Shown here piece by piece: positions 52,954 to 62,494 of a stretch of 64,000 nt of DNA. The first letter of the stretch is position 1, and each line of letters starts with the position of its first letter. The notes beneath the pieces are model-generated. The model was not told the origin of the DNA. It made no database searches and worked only from the letters and a program-made list of their open reading frames with translations. The position numbers and the translations under genes are program-made. The DNA comes from Ferruginibacter sp. (GTDB lineage: Bacteria > Bacteroidota > Bacteroidia > Chitinophagales > Chitinophagaceae), in the NCBI GenBank assembly GCA_019638485.1, contig JAHBTP010000001.1, forward strand, positions 1,364,001 through 1,428,000. The letters are read 5' to 3'.

Positions 52954-53403
52954 TTAGTGTGGGAGAATTTCTATTTTAACCCGAGTAAGTCCATGTTTTA
53001 CGAAACCCAGTCGTTGAGCGCCTTCCTGAGTTAAATCAACTATTCTTCGACTATTAGGATGCAACCTGTCGTTAGTTTTCACTTTTATAGAATGATTGTT
53101 CCTTAAATTGGTAATCTTTATCCAAGTTCCCAATGGTAATACATTGCATGCCGCAGTAAGCTTATCATGATCAAAAGTTTCCCCATTTGCCGTTTTCCTT
53201 CCTTGGAATTTTTGAGCATAATAACTAGCTAAGCCATACAGTGTCTTTTCAGCACCTGTTTCCTTCAGGTTATGAAATACTGAATTTGTTTTAACCGTAA
53301 GAGGAGCAAACAACATCACCAAACTCAAAGCCAGCACAAATGTCAGGCTTTTAAAGCCAAACATATTTTCACCGGTTCTATTAAAAATTTGCTCGTTAAA
53401 CAT
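52954..53403 (-). CDS. RlpA-like double-psi beta-barrel protein
   Basis: 149 residues, or 136 if the internal ATG at 53364 is used; that start gives a cleaner signal peptide (FKSLTFVLALSLVMLFAPL). The mature part has the RlpA core: GLASYYAQKFQGRKTANGE, TAACNVLPLGTWIKITNL and VKTNDRLHPNSRRIVDLTQE, with the Asp of the double-psi barrel active site. Related proteins are septal lytic transglycosylases acting on denuded peptidoglycan. No SPOR domain is present. Confidence 0.88.
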   Translation of the reverse strand: MFNEQIFNRTGENMFGFKSLTFVLALSLVMLFAPLTVKTNSVFHNLKETGAEKTLYGLASYYAQKFQGRKTANGETFDHDKLTAACNVLPLGTWIKITNLRNNHSIKVKTNDRLHPNSRRIVDLTQEGAQRLGFVKHGLTRVKIEILPH

Positions 53404-53559
53404 ATCCTGTAGATAATAGATATATGCGTAACCACATATAATTTTGCAAAGAAATACTATTTTGAGCTTTTAGACAAAGAAAAATTGTTAAAATTATACC
53501 GCAACACATTGATTATCAATAATAGAAATGATTTTTTAAGGTATATTTACCGATAATTT

Positions 53560-54660
53560 ATGAAATATTATATTATATCAGGAGAAGCCAGCGGTGACCT
53601 ACACGGAAGTAATCTTATAAAGAATATTCTATTATTAGATAACAAAGCAGAAATAAGATGTTGGGGTGGTGATAAAATGAGCGCGGCAGGAGGTGTTTTG
53701 GTTAAGCATTACAAAGACCTTGCTTTTATGGGATTTGTAGAAGTAATTCGAAATTTAAAGACCATAATGCAAAATTTATCCTTTTGCAAAAAAGACATTG
53801 CTGATTTTAAGCCTGATGTTTTGGTTTTAATAGATTATCCGGGTTTTAATATGCGGATTGCACAATGGGCCCACAAATCAGCAATAAAGATTGTGTATTA
53901 TATATCTCCACAAGTATGGGCATGGAAAGAAGACAGGGTAAAAATGCTGAAGAAAACGGTAAACGAAATGCTGGTAATCTTACCTTTCGAAACTAGTTTT
54001 TACAAAAAATGGAATTGGGAAGTAAAATATGTTGGTCATCCACTGGTAGAGGTTGTTGATGATTTTAAAAAAAATCATCAAGAGATAATTCGAGATTCAA
54101 TGCTGATTGCCATATTACCGGGGAGTAGAAAACAAGAAATTTTAAAAAAACTTCCGGTGATGCTTGAGGTTACCAAAAGCCTTCCAAACTATCGTTTTGT
54201 TGTGGCAAAAGCTCCGGGATTACCGGAAAATTTTTATAATGAATTATTGAAAGACTATCCGGCTGTTAGTTGGGTTGAAGGCAAAACATATCATTTATTA
54301 ATGGAAGCTCAGGCAGCAATGGTTACCAGTGGTACGGCAACCCTGGAAACTGCGTTGTTTGGAGTGCCTCAGGTAATTTGTTATAAGGGTAACCCTATTT
54401 CATATCATATTGCAAAGAAATTAGTGAAAATAAAATACATCGGATTAGTAAATCTTATTATGGACAAACCCATTGTGGAGGAATTAATTCAGGATCACTT
54501 AACAGTAGAGCGAATTTTGACTGCGCTCTCTCCCTTACTAACAGAGACTGATAAACGCAAACAAATACTTTCTTATTATGATGAGCTTACTCATCTCTTA
54601 ACAAAGGGTGGCAATGCCTCGGCCAATGCAGCAAAGTCAATAGTTGACATAGCAGGTTAG
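53560..54660 (+). CDS. lpxB: Lipid-A-disaccharide synthase
   Basis: 366 residues of GT19. It condenses UDP-2,3-diacylglucosamine with lipid X at the inner membrane. Seen: YYIISGEASGDLHGSNLI, RCWGGDKMSAAGG, FMGFVEVIRNL, LIDYPGFNMRIA, YYISPQVWAWKEDRV, YVGHPLVEVV, AILPGSRKQEI, and VTSGTATLETALFGVPQVICYK. The gene is complete. It confirms an LPS-making, Gram-negative cell. Its stop overlaps the stop of the small membrane gene on the other strand. Confidence 0.97.
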   Translation: MKYYIISGEASGDLHGSNLIKNILLLDNKAEIRCWGGDKMSAAGGVLVKHYKDLAFMGFVEVIRNLKTIMQNLSFCKKDIADFKPDVLVLIDYPGFNMRIAQWAHKSAIKIVYYISPQVWAWKEDRVKMLKKTVNEMLVILPFETSFYKKWNWEVKYVGHPLVEVVDDFKKNHQEIIRDSMLIAILPGSRKQEILKKLPVMLEVTKSLPNYRFVVAKAPGLPENFYNELLKDYPAVSWVEGKTYHLLMEAQAAMVTSGTATLETALFGVPQVICYKGNPISYHIAKKLVKIKYIGLVNLIMDKPIVEELIQDHLTVERILTALSPLLTETDKRKQILSYYDELTHLLTKGGNASANAAKSIVDIAG

Positions 54661-54818
54661 CGCAATAATTTTATGGCTAAAATAATCATAGCCAAAATGA
54701 ATAGGATAATGGATAGGCGGTTAATCCCATGCATATATTTCATCCATTTAGTTCGGCCATCATTAGGATCTCTTTTTTTTATATATAGGTATTCAGCTAC
54801 CTGGCGTAATATTCCCAT
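54657..54818 (-). CDS. Small membrane protein, DUF6728-like
   Basis: 53 residues: MGILRQVAEYLYIKKRDPND at the start, TKWMKYMHGINRLSIILFIL in the middle and a hydrophobic end AMIILAIKLLR. One membrane segment of about 20 residues is preceded by a basic region. The layout and start match what I recall as DUF6728 in Bacteroidota; the name is unchecked. Its stop overlaps the lpxB stop tail to tail by two bases. The gene is short but the frame is fully open and the composition protein-like. Confidence 0.7.
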   Translation of the reverse strand: MGILRQVAEYLYIKKRDPNDGRTKWMKYMHGINRLSIILFILAMIILAIKLLR

Positions 54819-55022
54819 TTTTTCTTTTGGTAATTTGTCTCAAAATTAGCTGCTTTTGGTTATTTCCTAAACATGAGATACAATCGGCAAAATTAAATAA
54901 GGGATTGTATAAATGGGAATATGTTATAGCAACCGCTTATTTTCATCAAAAAGTTTATTACTATTTTGTTCAAAGAGCTCTTATCCGGTAATTTTCATAT
55001 TTTTAAACTATAAAACAACAAT

Positions 55023-55496
55023 ATGACGAGAGAAGAAAAATTTATGCATGAGGCGATATCATTATCCCGCTTGGGAATGGGGCAAAATGCCGGTGGTCCT
55101 TTTGGCTGCATTGTTGTAAAAGATAATCAAATTGTTGGGAGGGGAAACAATTGTGTTACCTCACATAATGACCCTACTGCCCACGCTGAGGTTATGGCGA
55201 TACGAGATGCCTGCAAAAACCTGAATTCTTTTCAATTAGATGACTGTGAAATTTTTACCAGTTGCGAACCCTGCCCAATGTGTTTGGGTGCTATTTATTG
55301 GGCAAGGCCTAAAGCTATTTATTATGCCAACACACGGGAAGATGCTGCCCGAATAGGCTTTGATGATTCTATGATTTACGATGAAATGAGCAAACCTATG
55401 CACATTAGAAAAATTCCCATTATACACATGAATAAAGAAGAGGCAATGAAAGTTTTTGAAGAATGGATAGATAAAACAGACAAAACAGATTATTGA
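55023..55496 (+). CDS. guaD: Nucleoside/guanine deaminase (CMP/dCMP deaminase fold)
   Basis: 157 residues with the zinc deaminase motifs: HAEVMAIRDACKN (His ligand and catalytic Glu) and TSCEPCPMCLGAIYWARP (PCxxC cysteines). MGQNAGGPFGCIVVKDNQIVG and VTSHNDPTAHAEV are typical of the B. subtilis-type guanine deaminase, which converts guanine to xanthine. This fits the purine-degradation operon with which it converges; the stops overlap by 7 bases with xdhC. An adenosine tRNA deaminase (TadA) is a weaker alternative, as the C-terminal features are those of GuaD. Confidence 0.88.
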   Translation: MTREEKFMHEAISLSRLGMGQNAGGPFGCIVVKDNQIVGRGNNCVTSHNDPTAHAEVMAIRDACKNLNSFQLDDCEIFTSCEPCPMCLGAIYWARPKAIYYANTREDAARIGFDDSMIYDEMSKPMHIRKIPIIHMNKEEAMKVFEEWIDKTDKTDY

Positions 55497-56440
55497 TGAA
55501 GATTTTTTCTTAAAATAATTTCTGCAGCAATGCTCACAGCTATTTCCTCAGGTGTTTCGCTTTTTATAAACAGGCCTGCGGGAGCATGAATTGTTCTTAA
55601 CCAATTTTCATCTATTTTCTCAATTCTATATTGTTCCAGCATTTTCTCAATTTTCTTTTTACTCCCTAAAACACCTAAATAATAAAGTCTTCTACCTACA
55701 ATAGAACGTAGGGCAATGTCATCTGTTCGATAACCAAAGGTCATTATTACTACATAATCATCTTCTGTATTATTATTAAACCCATTATTCAATTCTGCAT
55801 AATCATTAAGTAAGGTTTTAGTATTTGCATACTTGTTATCAATAAATGTATTCAAATGCGCTCTGGTTTCATATACCTTAATAATAAAGTCCATGTTGTA
55901 CATCAACTTAGACAGAGCCAGTGCACAATGTCCACCTCCTACAATATGGAGCACTTGCTTCTTACCGGTCTTTTCTTTGTAAAAAAAATCATCCTTGCTT
56001 TCATCAATAGCATAGGATTGAATCATTTTCTCAGGGTCTATATGTGCACCGGACTTTGAAATTACTAGAGTTTCACCCTTATTAGTTCTATAAGATGCTT
56101 CAATTTCCTTAATATTAGGAATATCTTTTTCAGACAGAAACCAAAGAAAAATAGTTTGTTCTCCTGAACAAATCATTCCACTTTGATGAGGCGCATGTTT
56201 ATCATGTACCTGCAAAAACACTTCGGGAGCATAATTGGCTACTTTTAATCTGTCTTTAGCTAATTCAACCAATTTATATTCCATAATACCTCCTCCAATA
56301 GAGCCATACATATCTCCACTTTCTGATATAGCCATTTTAAATCCCTGCCTACCCGGGGAACTTCCTGAGCTATGTAACACACACATCACAGCAACATGCT
56401 TGCGCTCATTAAGCCTTTCTATTATAAAACTCCATATCAT
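55490..56440 (-). CDS. xdhC: XdhC/CoxI family molybdenum-cofactor maturation protein
   Basis: 316 residues. The N-terminal XdhC_CoxI domain is SSGSSPGRQGFKMAISESGD and YGSIGGGIMEYKLVELA; the C-terminal Rossmann domain has LHIVGGGHCALALSKLMYNM and VIMTFGYRTDDIALRSIV, then YLGVLGSKKKIEKM. XdhC proteins bind and sulfurate the molybdenum cofactor for insertion into xanthine dehydrogenase. It is the last gene of the operon, overlapping the upstream DUF6986 gene by ATGA. Confidence 0.92.
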   Translation of the reverse strand: MIWSFIIERLNERKHVAVMCVLHSSGSSPGRQGFKMAISESGDMYGSIGGGIMEYKLVELAKDRLKVANYAPEVFLQVHDKHAPHQSGMICSGEQTIFLWFLSEKDIPNIKEIEASYRTNKGETLVISKSGAHIDPEKMIQSYAIDESKDDFFYKEKTGKKQVLHIVGGGHCALALSKLMYNMDFIIKVYETRAHLNTFIDNKYANTKTLLNDYAELNNGFNNNTEDDYVVIMTFGYRTDDIALRSIVGRRLYYLGVLGSKKKIEKMLEQYRIEKIDENWLRTIHAPAGLFIKSETPEEIAVSIAAEIILRKNLHQ

Positions 56441-57864
56441 GACTTAGCACGATTTTCTAAAATTTTCTTGAATGACCTGGTTCTAATTTCTTCCAGCGTT
56501 AATCCTGTAGCTAAAACTTCTTCTTCTGTAATGGCTCCGCTATTTAATGCTCTAAGGAAATAGTTCAACAATCCCTGTCCTGTTGCTGCGTCATCAAACA
56601 CATCTCCAATAAGGGTAGCACGAGCTGCCTTTTCAACAAAAGTTTTCAATCGTTCTACCGCATCATCATAGCTTTCTAAGAAGAATGCAAAAACAGCAGC
56701 ATATCTCATAGGCAGTTGTGCAGGATTCAAATCCCATCCCTGATAATATCCATTCCATAATGAATGGCGAATGTGGTCATATCCTTTTTTCCATGCTCTA
56801 TGCACTGTTTCAATATTTTCCTTCTTTTGGGCTACAGTAAGCTTCTCTCCTCGATGCGGTCCAATAGGCATAGTATTAGTAGCACCATCCGATAACCAGA
56901 TACCGGTATGAGCCAATGCTACTTTTGTCATGTGATGTGCAAAATCACATACGGGGTGATCCATTTCCTGATAGCGTGCAGTTATATTGCAGGAAGCAGT
57001 ATAATCATAAGTTCCGAAGTGCATTGCAATGCATCTTCCCTTACTCGCTTGCATAAATTTCATTAAAGGGTTTCTGCCATCCTTATCCATGATAGATTGA
57101 GTTGTTTCCACCATCATCTCCATTTTAAGCGATCCTGCCTTAAGTTTTAGTAAATGTTCAAGCACTTCAAAACATTCCACAAGCGTTTCCACCTGTTGTG
57201 GGATAGTAACTTTGGGTAACATTACCACAAAGTTATTGGGTAACTTCCCCTTAGTTTGAGCAATAAGTGTAGTTAGGAAGATATCTAAAGTGCGCAAACC
57301 TCTTTCTTTCATTTCTTCAGTAAATGGTTTTATCCGAATACCGATAAATGGTGGGAGCGTTTTTTCTTTCATTCCCTTTGCTACCTGTTCTGCAGCAATT
57401 CTTGCCGCTTCATCTTCTTCTTCATTTGATCGGTTTCCATAGCCATCTTCAAAATCAATCCTAAAATCTTCAATTGCCTCCCTTTCCAGTTTTTGAATTA
57501 CTTTATTATACACCTCAAAAGATAATGCTGCAGGATGTGAATGTCTATTTTGGGGTTTTTGAGATAAATATTTTTTTGCCTCTGCTCTGGCGTCCTTTGT
57601 TTTAATCTGCTCAATACCATTTAAGCCGAATATCTTACCAAAAGTCAAAAAATCGGGAGCATAGGTTTTGAAAGATTCCAATGCTCGCTTACCTAACACC
57701 AGGGCTAAATCGTGTTTAAATAAATTGGCTCCTCCATACAAGGTGTGTACAGCTTGCCGCTCAGGCCGGTCGCCGGGATAAACTTTACGGAATACCTCAT
57801 TTGCTTTTTTTAATTTATTAAATAAGGCTTGTTTCTTAGCTAATGGAATAGTTGTTTTATTCAT
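56437..57864 (-). CDS. DUF6986 (CitE/HpcH-like aldolase-fold) protein in the urate operon
   Basis: 475 residues. Motifs place it in the citrate-lyase-beta/HpcH TIM-barrel superfamily: IDFEDGYGNRSNEEEDE near residue 140 (metal-site acids), MLPKVTIPQQVETL, KMEMMVETTQSIMD (metal Glu) and CIAMHFGTYDYTASCNI. I recall this as DUF6986, seen in purine-degradation loci. CitE relatives include malyl-CoA lyase and malate-synthase-like enzymes, so it might condense or cleave glyoxylate or a related C2/C4 acid from ureidoglycolate (inference; no substrate is proven). It starts 17 bases after the UraD-UraH gene. Confidence 0.75.
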   Translation of the reverse strand: MNKTTIPLAKKQALFNKLKKANEVFRKVYPGDRPERQAVHTLYGGANLFKHDLALVLGKRALESFKTYAPDFLTFGKIFGLNGIEQIKTKDARAEAKKYLSQKPQNRHSHPAALSFEVYNKVIQKLEREAIEDFRIDFEDGYGNRSNEEEDEAARIAAEQVAKGMKEKTLPPFIGIRIKPFTEEMKERGLRTLDIFLTTLIAQTKGKLPNNFVVMLPKVTIPQQVETLVECFEVLEHLLKLKAGSLKMEMMVETTQSIMDKDGRNPLMKFMQASKGRCIAMHFGTYDYTASCNITARYQEMDHPVCDFAHHMTKVALAHTGIWLSDGATNTMPIGPHRGEKLTVAQKKENIETVHRAWKKGYDHIRHSLWNGYYQGWDLNPAQLPMRYAAVFAFFLESYDDAVERLKTFVEKAARATLIGDVFDDAATGQGLLNYFLRALNSGAITEEEVLATGLTLEEIRTRSFKKILENRAKS

Positions 57865-57881
57865 ACTTTTTTTTTAAAAAG

Positions 57882-58739
57882 TTAACTACCTCTGTACGTT
57901 GAATAGCCGAAAGGATTCAACAAAAGAGGCACGTGATAATGTAATTGATTTTTTAAAAGAAAAGAAATTTCAACATAAGGATAAAAGCATTGAAGATTCA
58001 GTTCATTATAGTACTGGTTTACTTCAAACCGCAATGTATATTCACCTGCAGTTAAAATTCTTCCTGCCGGCAATAGATTGGGAACCCGGCCATCATGATT
58101 AGTTAAACCTGATGCGATTGCTTTTTTATCATTGCCTTGTTCATGATACAATTGAACAAAAAGTTTTTGAGCGGGTTTTCCTAAAGAGGTATCCAGCACG
58201 TGTGTAGTGAGCTGAGATTGGGGAAGTTCAAAATCTTCAACAATTCCCTTCAACCGTTGAAAGGTTATTTTTTGTTGTTCACCCATAGCCACTTGCATTT
58301 CATCTTCCCGACTATTATTAATTCGATGTTTTAATAAGTCAAGCATTTCTTCAGGATCTTTTCCGGTTGCAAAAACAATAAAGATAAATCCGAACTTTTT
58401 TTTGTATTCTTTATTTTTCTCAGCAAGCTGAAGCAAAACATTATCAGAAGCAGACTGCATAGCGGCCTGTTCTGCAGAGGCGAGGTGGTGTGAAACATTA
58501 AATTTTTCTCGAAGGGAATTCAAATTTCCAATTTCCGGATGATGAAGAAAAGCTTCCAACCAATCATTTACACCACATTTTTGATACCAAACCTCATTGG
58601 CACATTGAAGCATATCATGAGGTGTTGAAAATGGGAAGCGCTGCATCATCATCTTTAACCATTGTGTAGAACCACAGCAAGTGTTCAAATGCTTGGCAGC
58701 TTCTTCTTTTGGCAAGTTATTAAAATCGTAAAACTTCAT
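57882..58739 (-). CDS. Fused OHCU decarboxylase (UraD) / 5-hydroxyisourate hydrolase (UraH)
   Basis: 285 residues with two domains. Residues 1-165 are UraD: FYDFNNLPKEEAAKHLNTCC, then FSTPHDMLQCANEVW and FLHHPEIGN (catalytic His region), and FGFIFIVFATGKDPEEML. Residues about 175-285 are the transthyretin-like UraH: LTTHVLDTSLGKPA, then GRVPNLLPAGRILTAGEY, and the canonical C terminus YSTYRGS. The pair turns 5-hydroxyisourate through OHCU to S-allantoin. The order UraD-then-UraH is the reverse of the reaction order but known from other bacteria. It is 9 bases after puuD. Confidence 0.96.
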   Translation of the reverse strand: MKFYDFNNLPKEEAAKHLNTCCGSTQWLKMMMQRFPFSTPHDMLQCANEVWYQKCGVNDWLEAFLHHPEIGNLNSLREKFNVSHHLASAEQAAMQSASDNVLLQLAEKNKEYKKKFGFIFIVFATGKDPEEMLDLLKHRINNSREDEMQVAMGEQQKITFQRLKGIVEDFELPQSQLTTHVLDTSLGKPAQKLFVQLYHEQGNDKKAIASGLTNHDGRVPNLLPAGRILTAGEYTLRFEVNQYYNELNLQCFYPYVEISFLLKNQLHYHVPLLLNPFGYSTYRGS

Positions 58740-58748
58740 TATATAAAA

Positions 58749-60155
58749 TTATGGAGATTGTTCAATCCAGCAGCGAATAATATCTCTTTCAGCATCAGTC
58801 ATCCCGGTTTGATTGTTAAGCGGCATTGACTTCGTTAATACTACGCGCTGTAATATTTTATCTTTCACCTTAATAATATCTCCTGGTGCATCATATACCA
58901 CACCATTAGGCGGGGTAGTATAGAATTTATCTGTAGGTTTGGTAGAATGACAAGTAATGCAACGATTTTGAACAATAGCGTACACTTGCACTATATCTAC
59001 TTTATCATCACACAATCCTGCTGTTTTTGGTGGTGCAGTTATAAAAACAGCCGCTAATAAAACAATTATAGATGCGGGTAAGACCCATACTGAAAGCCTC
59101 CCTTGTTCGGTAATATTCAAATAATGTTTTACACCCATTGTACCCAGGGTAATTATCATAAGAACAATCCAGGCATGTGCATTTCCAAAAGTAACAGGGA
59201 AGTGATTACTAATCATGACGAACAGCACAGGTAGGGTAAAGTAATTATTATGTAAACTTCTTCTTCCTGCATTCTTACCTATTTTGGCATCCGGCATTTT
59301 TCCCTGTCGGGCAGATTTCACCATTGCCTTTTGAGAAGGAATAATCACCATAAATACATTAGCTGCCATAATAGTTCCCAGCATGGCACCAAAGTGCATA
59401 AATGCGGCCTTACCCACAAACACTTTATGATAGCCATAAGCGAATGCTGCTAACAACAGCAACCCAACAATAGCAAATAGCACCGGTTTCTTTGCCAATG
59501 GTGATTTACATAACAGGTCATATAAAAACCAGGCAATCACAAACGAGCCCAATGCAATACCTACCGCAGTTCCTCCTGAAATTTTAAGTACATCAGCACT
59601 CACCATTGTAGCTGAGGCATTAAAATAATACACTATAAAAAGCATACAGATTCCGGTAACCCAAGTAAAATATGCCTCATATTTAAACCAGTGAAGATGC
59701 TTAGGTATTTTTTGTGGCGCTACTTTATATTTTTCAAGATAATAAAATCCGCCACCATGAATAGCCCATAAATTACCTGCCAATTCATCCCGAACATCAC
59801 GGGAACGGTTAAGTGCATTTTCAAGAAATACAAAATAGAAGGAAGCACCTATCCATGCAATACCAAAGGTTATATGCATCAGCCTAACTGATATATTTAA
59901 CCATTCCATCAAATGGCCTTCCCATAGAGTACCCTTAACTATTAAATAAATTGAAATCAAAATAGCAAGTACATCCACTGCCAATGCAGTAAAAACAAGT
60001 TGTTGAATAGACGAAATTTTAATTAACCGGATATCCTCCTCTTCCATTTCATCTGTTTCTTTTTGCCGATTAATACGCACTTTTCTTAGATACAATGAAA
60101 GAATTACAAGCATTAGTAGTAAGGCTAAGGATACAATAAACACTGCAATTGCCAT
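58749..60155 (-). CDS. puuD: Membrane-bound urate oxidase with cytochrome c domain (PuuD)
   Basis: 468 residues. About nine membrane segments, including SVRLMHITFGIAWIGASFYFVFLENAL and a long helical domain; then a C-terminal cytochrome c with RCITCHS heme-binding motif and a distal Met in LTKSMPLNN. PuuD oxidises urate to 5-hydroxyisourate, passing electrons to the respiratory chain instead of to O2 directly, so no H2O2 is made (established for the Agrobacterium enzyme). The downstream UraD-UraH fusion takes the product. It starts 3 bases after allantoicase. Confidence 0.93.
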   Translation of the reverse strand: MAIAVFIVSLALLLMLVILSLYLRKVRINRQKETDEMEEEDIRLIKISSIQQLVFTALAVDVLAILISIYLIVKGTLWEGHLMEWLNISVRLMHITFGIAWIGASFYFVFLENALNRSRDVRDELAGNLWAIHGGGFYYLEKYKVAPQKIPKHLHWFKYEAYFTWVTGICMLFIVYYFNASATMVSADVLKISGGTAVGIALGSFVIAWFLYDLLCKSPLAKKPVLFAIVGLLLLAAFAYGYHKVFVGKAAFMHFGAMLGTIMAANVFMVIIPSQKAMVKSARQGKMPDAKIGKNAGRRSLHNNYFTLPVLFVMISNHFPVTFGNAHAWIVLMIITLGTMGVKHYLNITEQGRLSVWVLPASIIVLLAAVFITAPPKTAGLCDDKVDIVQVYAIVQNRCITCHSTKPTDKFYTTPPNGVVYDAPGDIIKVKDKILQRVVLTKSMPLNNQTGMTDAERDIIRCWIEQSP

Positions 60156-60158
60156 GCT

Positions 60159-61178
60159 TTAATCATTTATCTTTTTACCGAATAATCGTAACCTGCTCAC
60201 TCCTCCATCCGGAAAGATGTTCAACCGGACATAGGTACAGGTTACCGGTGGAGAAATTATAAAATAATGTTCAGTATGGGCAGATAGTTTCTGCTCAGGC
60301 ATCATTGTTCTCCAAAGAGTAGATTTCAAGCAGTCATTGTCATTAGAATCATTAGTAAATTCGAGGTTAAATCTATCGGGGTAGTTTCCTTTGAAGTGAG
60401 CAGTGTCCACCACTACCTTTTCAATTGCACCTTTATGTCCTAGCCGAATAATAACCCAATCATGATTATCCGGGTTTCGGTTGCGTTTGGTTTCCCAGCC
60501 ATCCCCCATATTAATTCCTCTACCCGGCATAATCAGGTTATCCATTGTGCTAAAAAACATATCATTACAGGCTATCGCTTTACCTCCATTTAATACAGAG
60601 GCCAAATCAAGCACATCATTATCACTCACAAGATCCCATCTTTTACTAACAGTACCGAATATGCGAAATCTAGCAACTCCCCCGTCAGGATAAATATGTA
60701 ATCTTACATGAGTAAAAACAGTATTGGATTGACATGCAAAATAATTATGACTTCCCGGATCCAATGAAGAGGAAGGTAAAATATCTTCCCAACTAAGATT
60801 ATCCCAATCATCATTGGTCAAGTCATTAGGGAAAAAGCCAGCTTGAACAGAAGCAAACGGAGGGTGATTACCTAAGAAGAAATTGGTATCAATATCTAAG
60901 CCTTCAATAATTCCCTGTGCCCCCAATTTAATAACTACCCAGTCATGGCCTTGAGAGCGCTTACGGCGAGTTTCCCAGCCATCCATCCACTTTCCATGGT
61001 CTGTAAACTTATCCGGAACGAACACACCTCTGCCGGGTTTTATCAGGTTTTCTTTTTCAGCAAAAAAATCATCTGTAGCAAACAGCACCTTCCCCCCCAA
61101 TCGTTCGGATGCTAAATCCGTCATGGAAGAAAACAATGGTGGCTCTTTTAAAATTTCTGTTACTTTTTCAAAACCCAT
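60159..61178 (-). CDS. alc: Allantoicase
   Basis: 339 residues with the two related beta-jelly-roll repeats of allantoicase: LASERLGGKVLFATDDFFAE, KWMDGWETRRKRSQGHDWVVIKLG and YPDGGVARFRIFG in the first, and DGWETKRNRNPDNHDWVIIRLG and FPDGGVSRLRLFG in the second. It hydrolyses allantoate to (S)-ureidoglycolate and urea. The start codon lies 19 bases inside the allantoinase gene, so translation is coupled. No ureidoglycolate lyase gene is in the window. Confidence 0.96.
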   Translation of the reverse strand: MGFEKVTEILKEPPLFSSMTDLASERLGGKVLFATDDFFAEKENLIKPGRGVFVPDKFTDHGKWMDGWETRRKRSQGHDWVVIKLGAQGIIEGLDIDTNFFLGNHPPFASVQAGFFPNDLTNDDWDNLSWEDILPSSSLDPGSHNYFACQSNTVFTHVRLHIYPDGGVARFRIFGTVSKRWDLVSDNDVLDLASVLNGGKAIACNDMFFSTMDNLIMPGRGINMGDGWETKRNRNPDNHDWVIIRLGHKGAIEKVVVDTAHFKGNYPDRFNLEFTNDSNDNDCLKSTLWRTMMPEQKLSAHTEHYFIISPPVTCTYVRLNIFPDGGVSRLRLFGKKIND

Positions 61179-62494
61179 TTTCCGGCATTTAAAAATAAAA
61201 TTCTATTATTATCAAAAACTTTTTCCCCTTGTACAATAGTTGAAATTATTTTACCATATAGCTCTCTTCCTACATAGGGCGATTGTTTATGACGATGTAA
61301 GATATCTTTCATTTCAACAAAAAACTTTTCTTCCGGACTCCACACCGTTATATCTGCATCATATCCGGGTTTAAGATACCCTTTTTTTCTTTGAACTCCG
61401 ATAAAGGAGGCTGGCTTTTCAGTTAAGAGAGGAATAAAATTTTCTAAAGGAATTTCATTCCTTAATGCAGTGAAAGAAGCAGGAAGCAAAAATTGAAGTC
61501 CGGCAATTCCACCCCAGGCCTTTGCCAGATTTCCACTTTCCAATTCTTTCATTTCCGGAGGTGCCGGAGAATGATCTGAGGTAATAAAATCCAGTAAACC
61601 GGTTTGTAAGGCCAGCTTAAGTTTTTTGTTATTCTCTTCTGTTCTTATAGGTGGAGCACACTTATAAATAGGTTGTTTATCCGGAATATTTTCAGATGAG
61701 AAGAACAGATAATGAGCACATGTTTCTGCTGTAATGGGCAATCCTGTTTTTTTTGCTGCTTCAATAATTGGTAGAGATAATGCAGATGATACATGCACAA
61801 TATGAATAGGTGTATTATACTTACTACATAAGGCAATCATTCCGTTAATAGCATTGGTTTCCCATACATCCGGCCTACTGTGCATATAATCCAAGTAGGT
61901 TGTAAAATCAATTGGAGGGAAACTATTATTATCCGAAAGCTCACAATGTGCTAACAGTGGAACTCCTGTACCATGTAAAATTTCTAAAGCATCAGCCACT
62001 TCATCAAAGTTGACATTTGGAAATTCATCAATGCCGGAATGTGTAAGAAAACATTTTATACCAAGTACACCGGCATTAATTAAACCATTCAATTCATTAA
62101 TATTATCCGGAACTAGCCCGCCATAGAAGCCCACATTTACGTGAAGTTTAGATTTAGCAGCTTCCAATTTTTGTTCAAAAGCAATTTTATTAATGGTAAC
62201 AGGAGATGAATTTAAAGGCATATCTACTATTGTAGTGATGCCACCTGCTGCTGCTGCCTTAGTAGCCGAATCAAATCCCTCCCAATGAGTACGTCCCGGT
62301 TCATTAATATGCGTATGTGCATCAATTCCACCGGGCATAATAACAGCATCGCCATAATCACAACATGCAGGAAGCATGCTGTTTACCACATCAATAATTT
62401 TATTTTTTTGTAAAACGAGTGTTGCGGGTTGCAATTGGCCTTCAATCCAGCAACGTCTGCTAAAAATAAATTTAGGTTTAGGATTTATTGCCAT
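61160..62494 (-). CDS. allB: Allantoinase
   Basis: 444 residues of the cyclic amidohydrolase family. Metal ligands: DAHTHINEPG (HxH), GIKCFLTHSG (carbamylated Lys), LLAHCE, IHIVHVS and FITSDHSPAP (Asp). It opens the hydantoin ring of allantoin to allantoate with two metals. HWEGFDSATKAAAAGGITT and CAPPIRTEENN are typical of AllB rather than dihydropyrimidinase. It overlaps xdhB by 17 bases and alc by 19. Confidence 0.96.
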   Translation of the reverse strand: MAINPKPKFIFSRRCWIEGQLQPATLVLQKNKIIDVVNSMLPACCDYGDAVIMPGGIDAHTHINEPGRTHWEGFDSATKAAAAGGITTIVDMPLNSSPVTINKIAFEQKLEAAKSKLHVNVGFYGGLVPDNINELNGLINAGVLGIKCFLTHSGIDEFPNVNFDEVADALEILHGTGVPLLAHCELSDNNSFPPIDFTTYLDYMHSRPDVWETNAINGMIALCSKYNTPIHIVHVSSALSLPIIEAAKKTGLPITAETCAHYLFFSSENIPDKQPIYKCAPPIRTEENNKKLKLALQTGLLDFITSDHSPAPPEMKELESGNLAKAWGGIAGLQFLLPASFTALRNEIPLENFIPLLTEKPASFIGVQRKKGYLKPGYDADITVWSPEEKFFVEMKDILHRHKQSPYVGRELYGKIISTIVQGEKVFDNNRILFLNAGKWVLKK

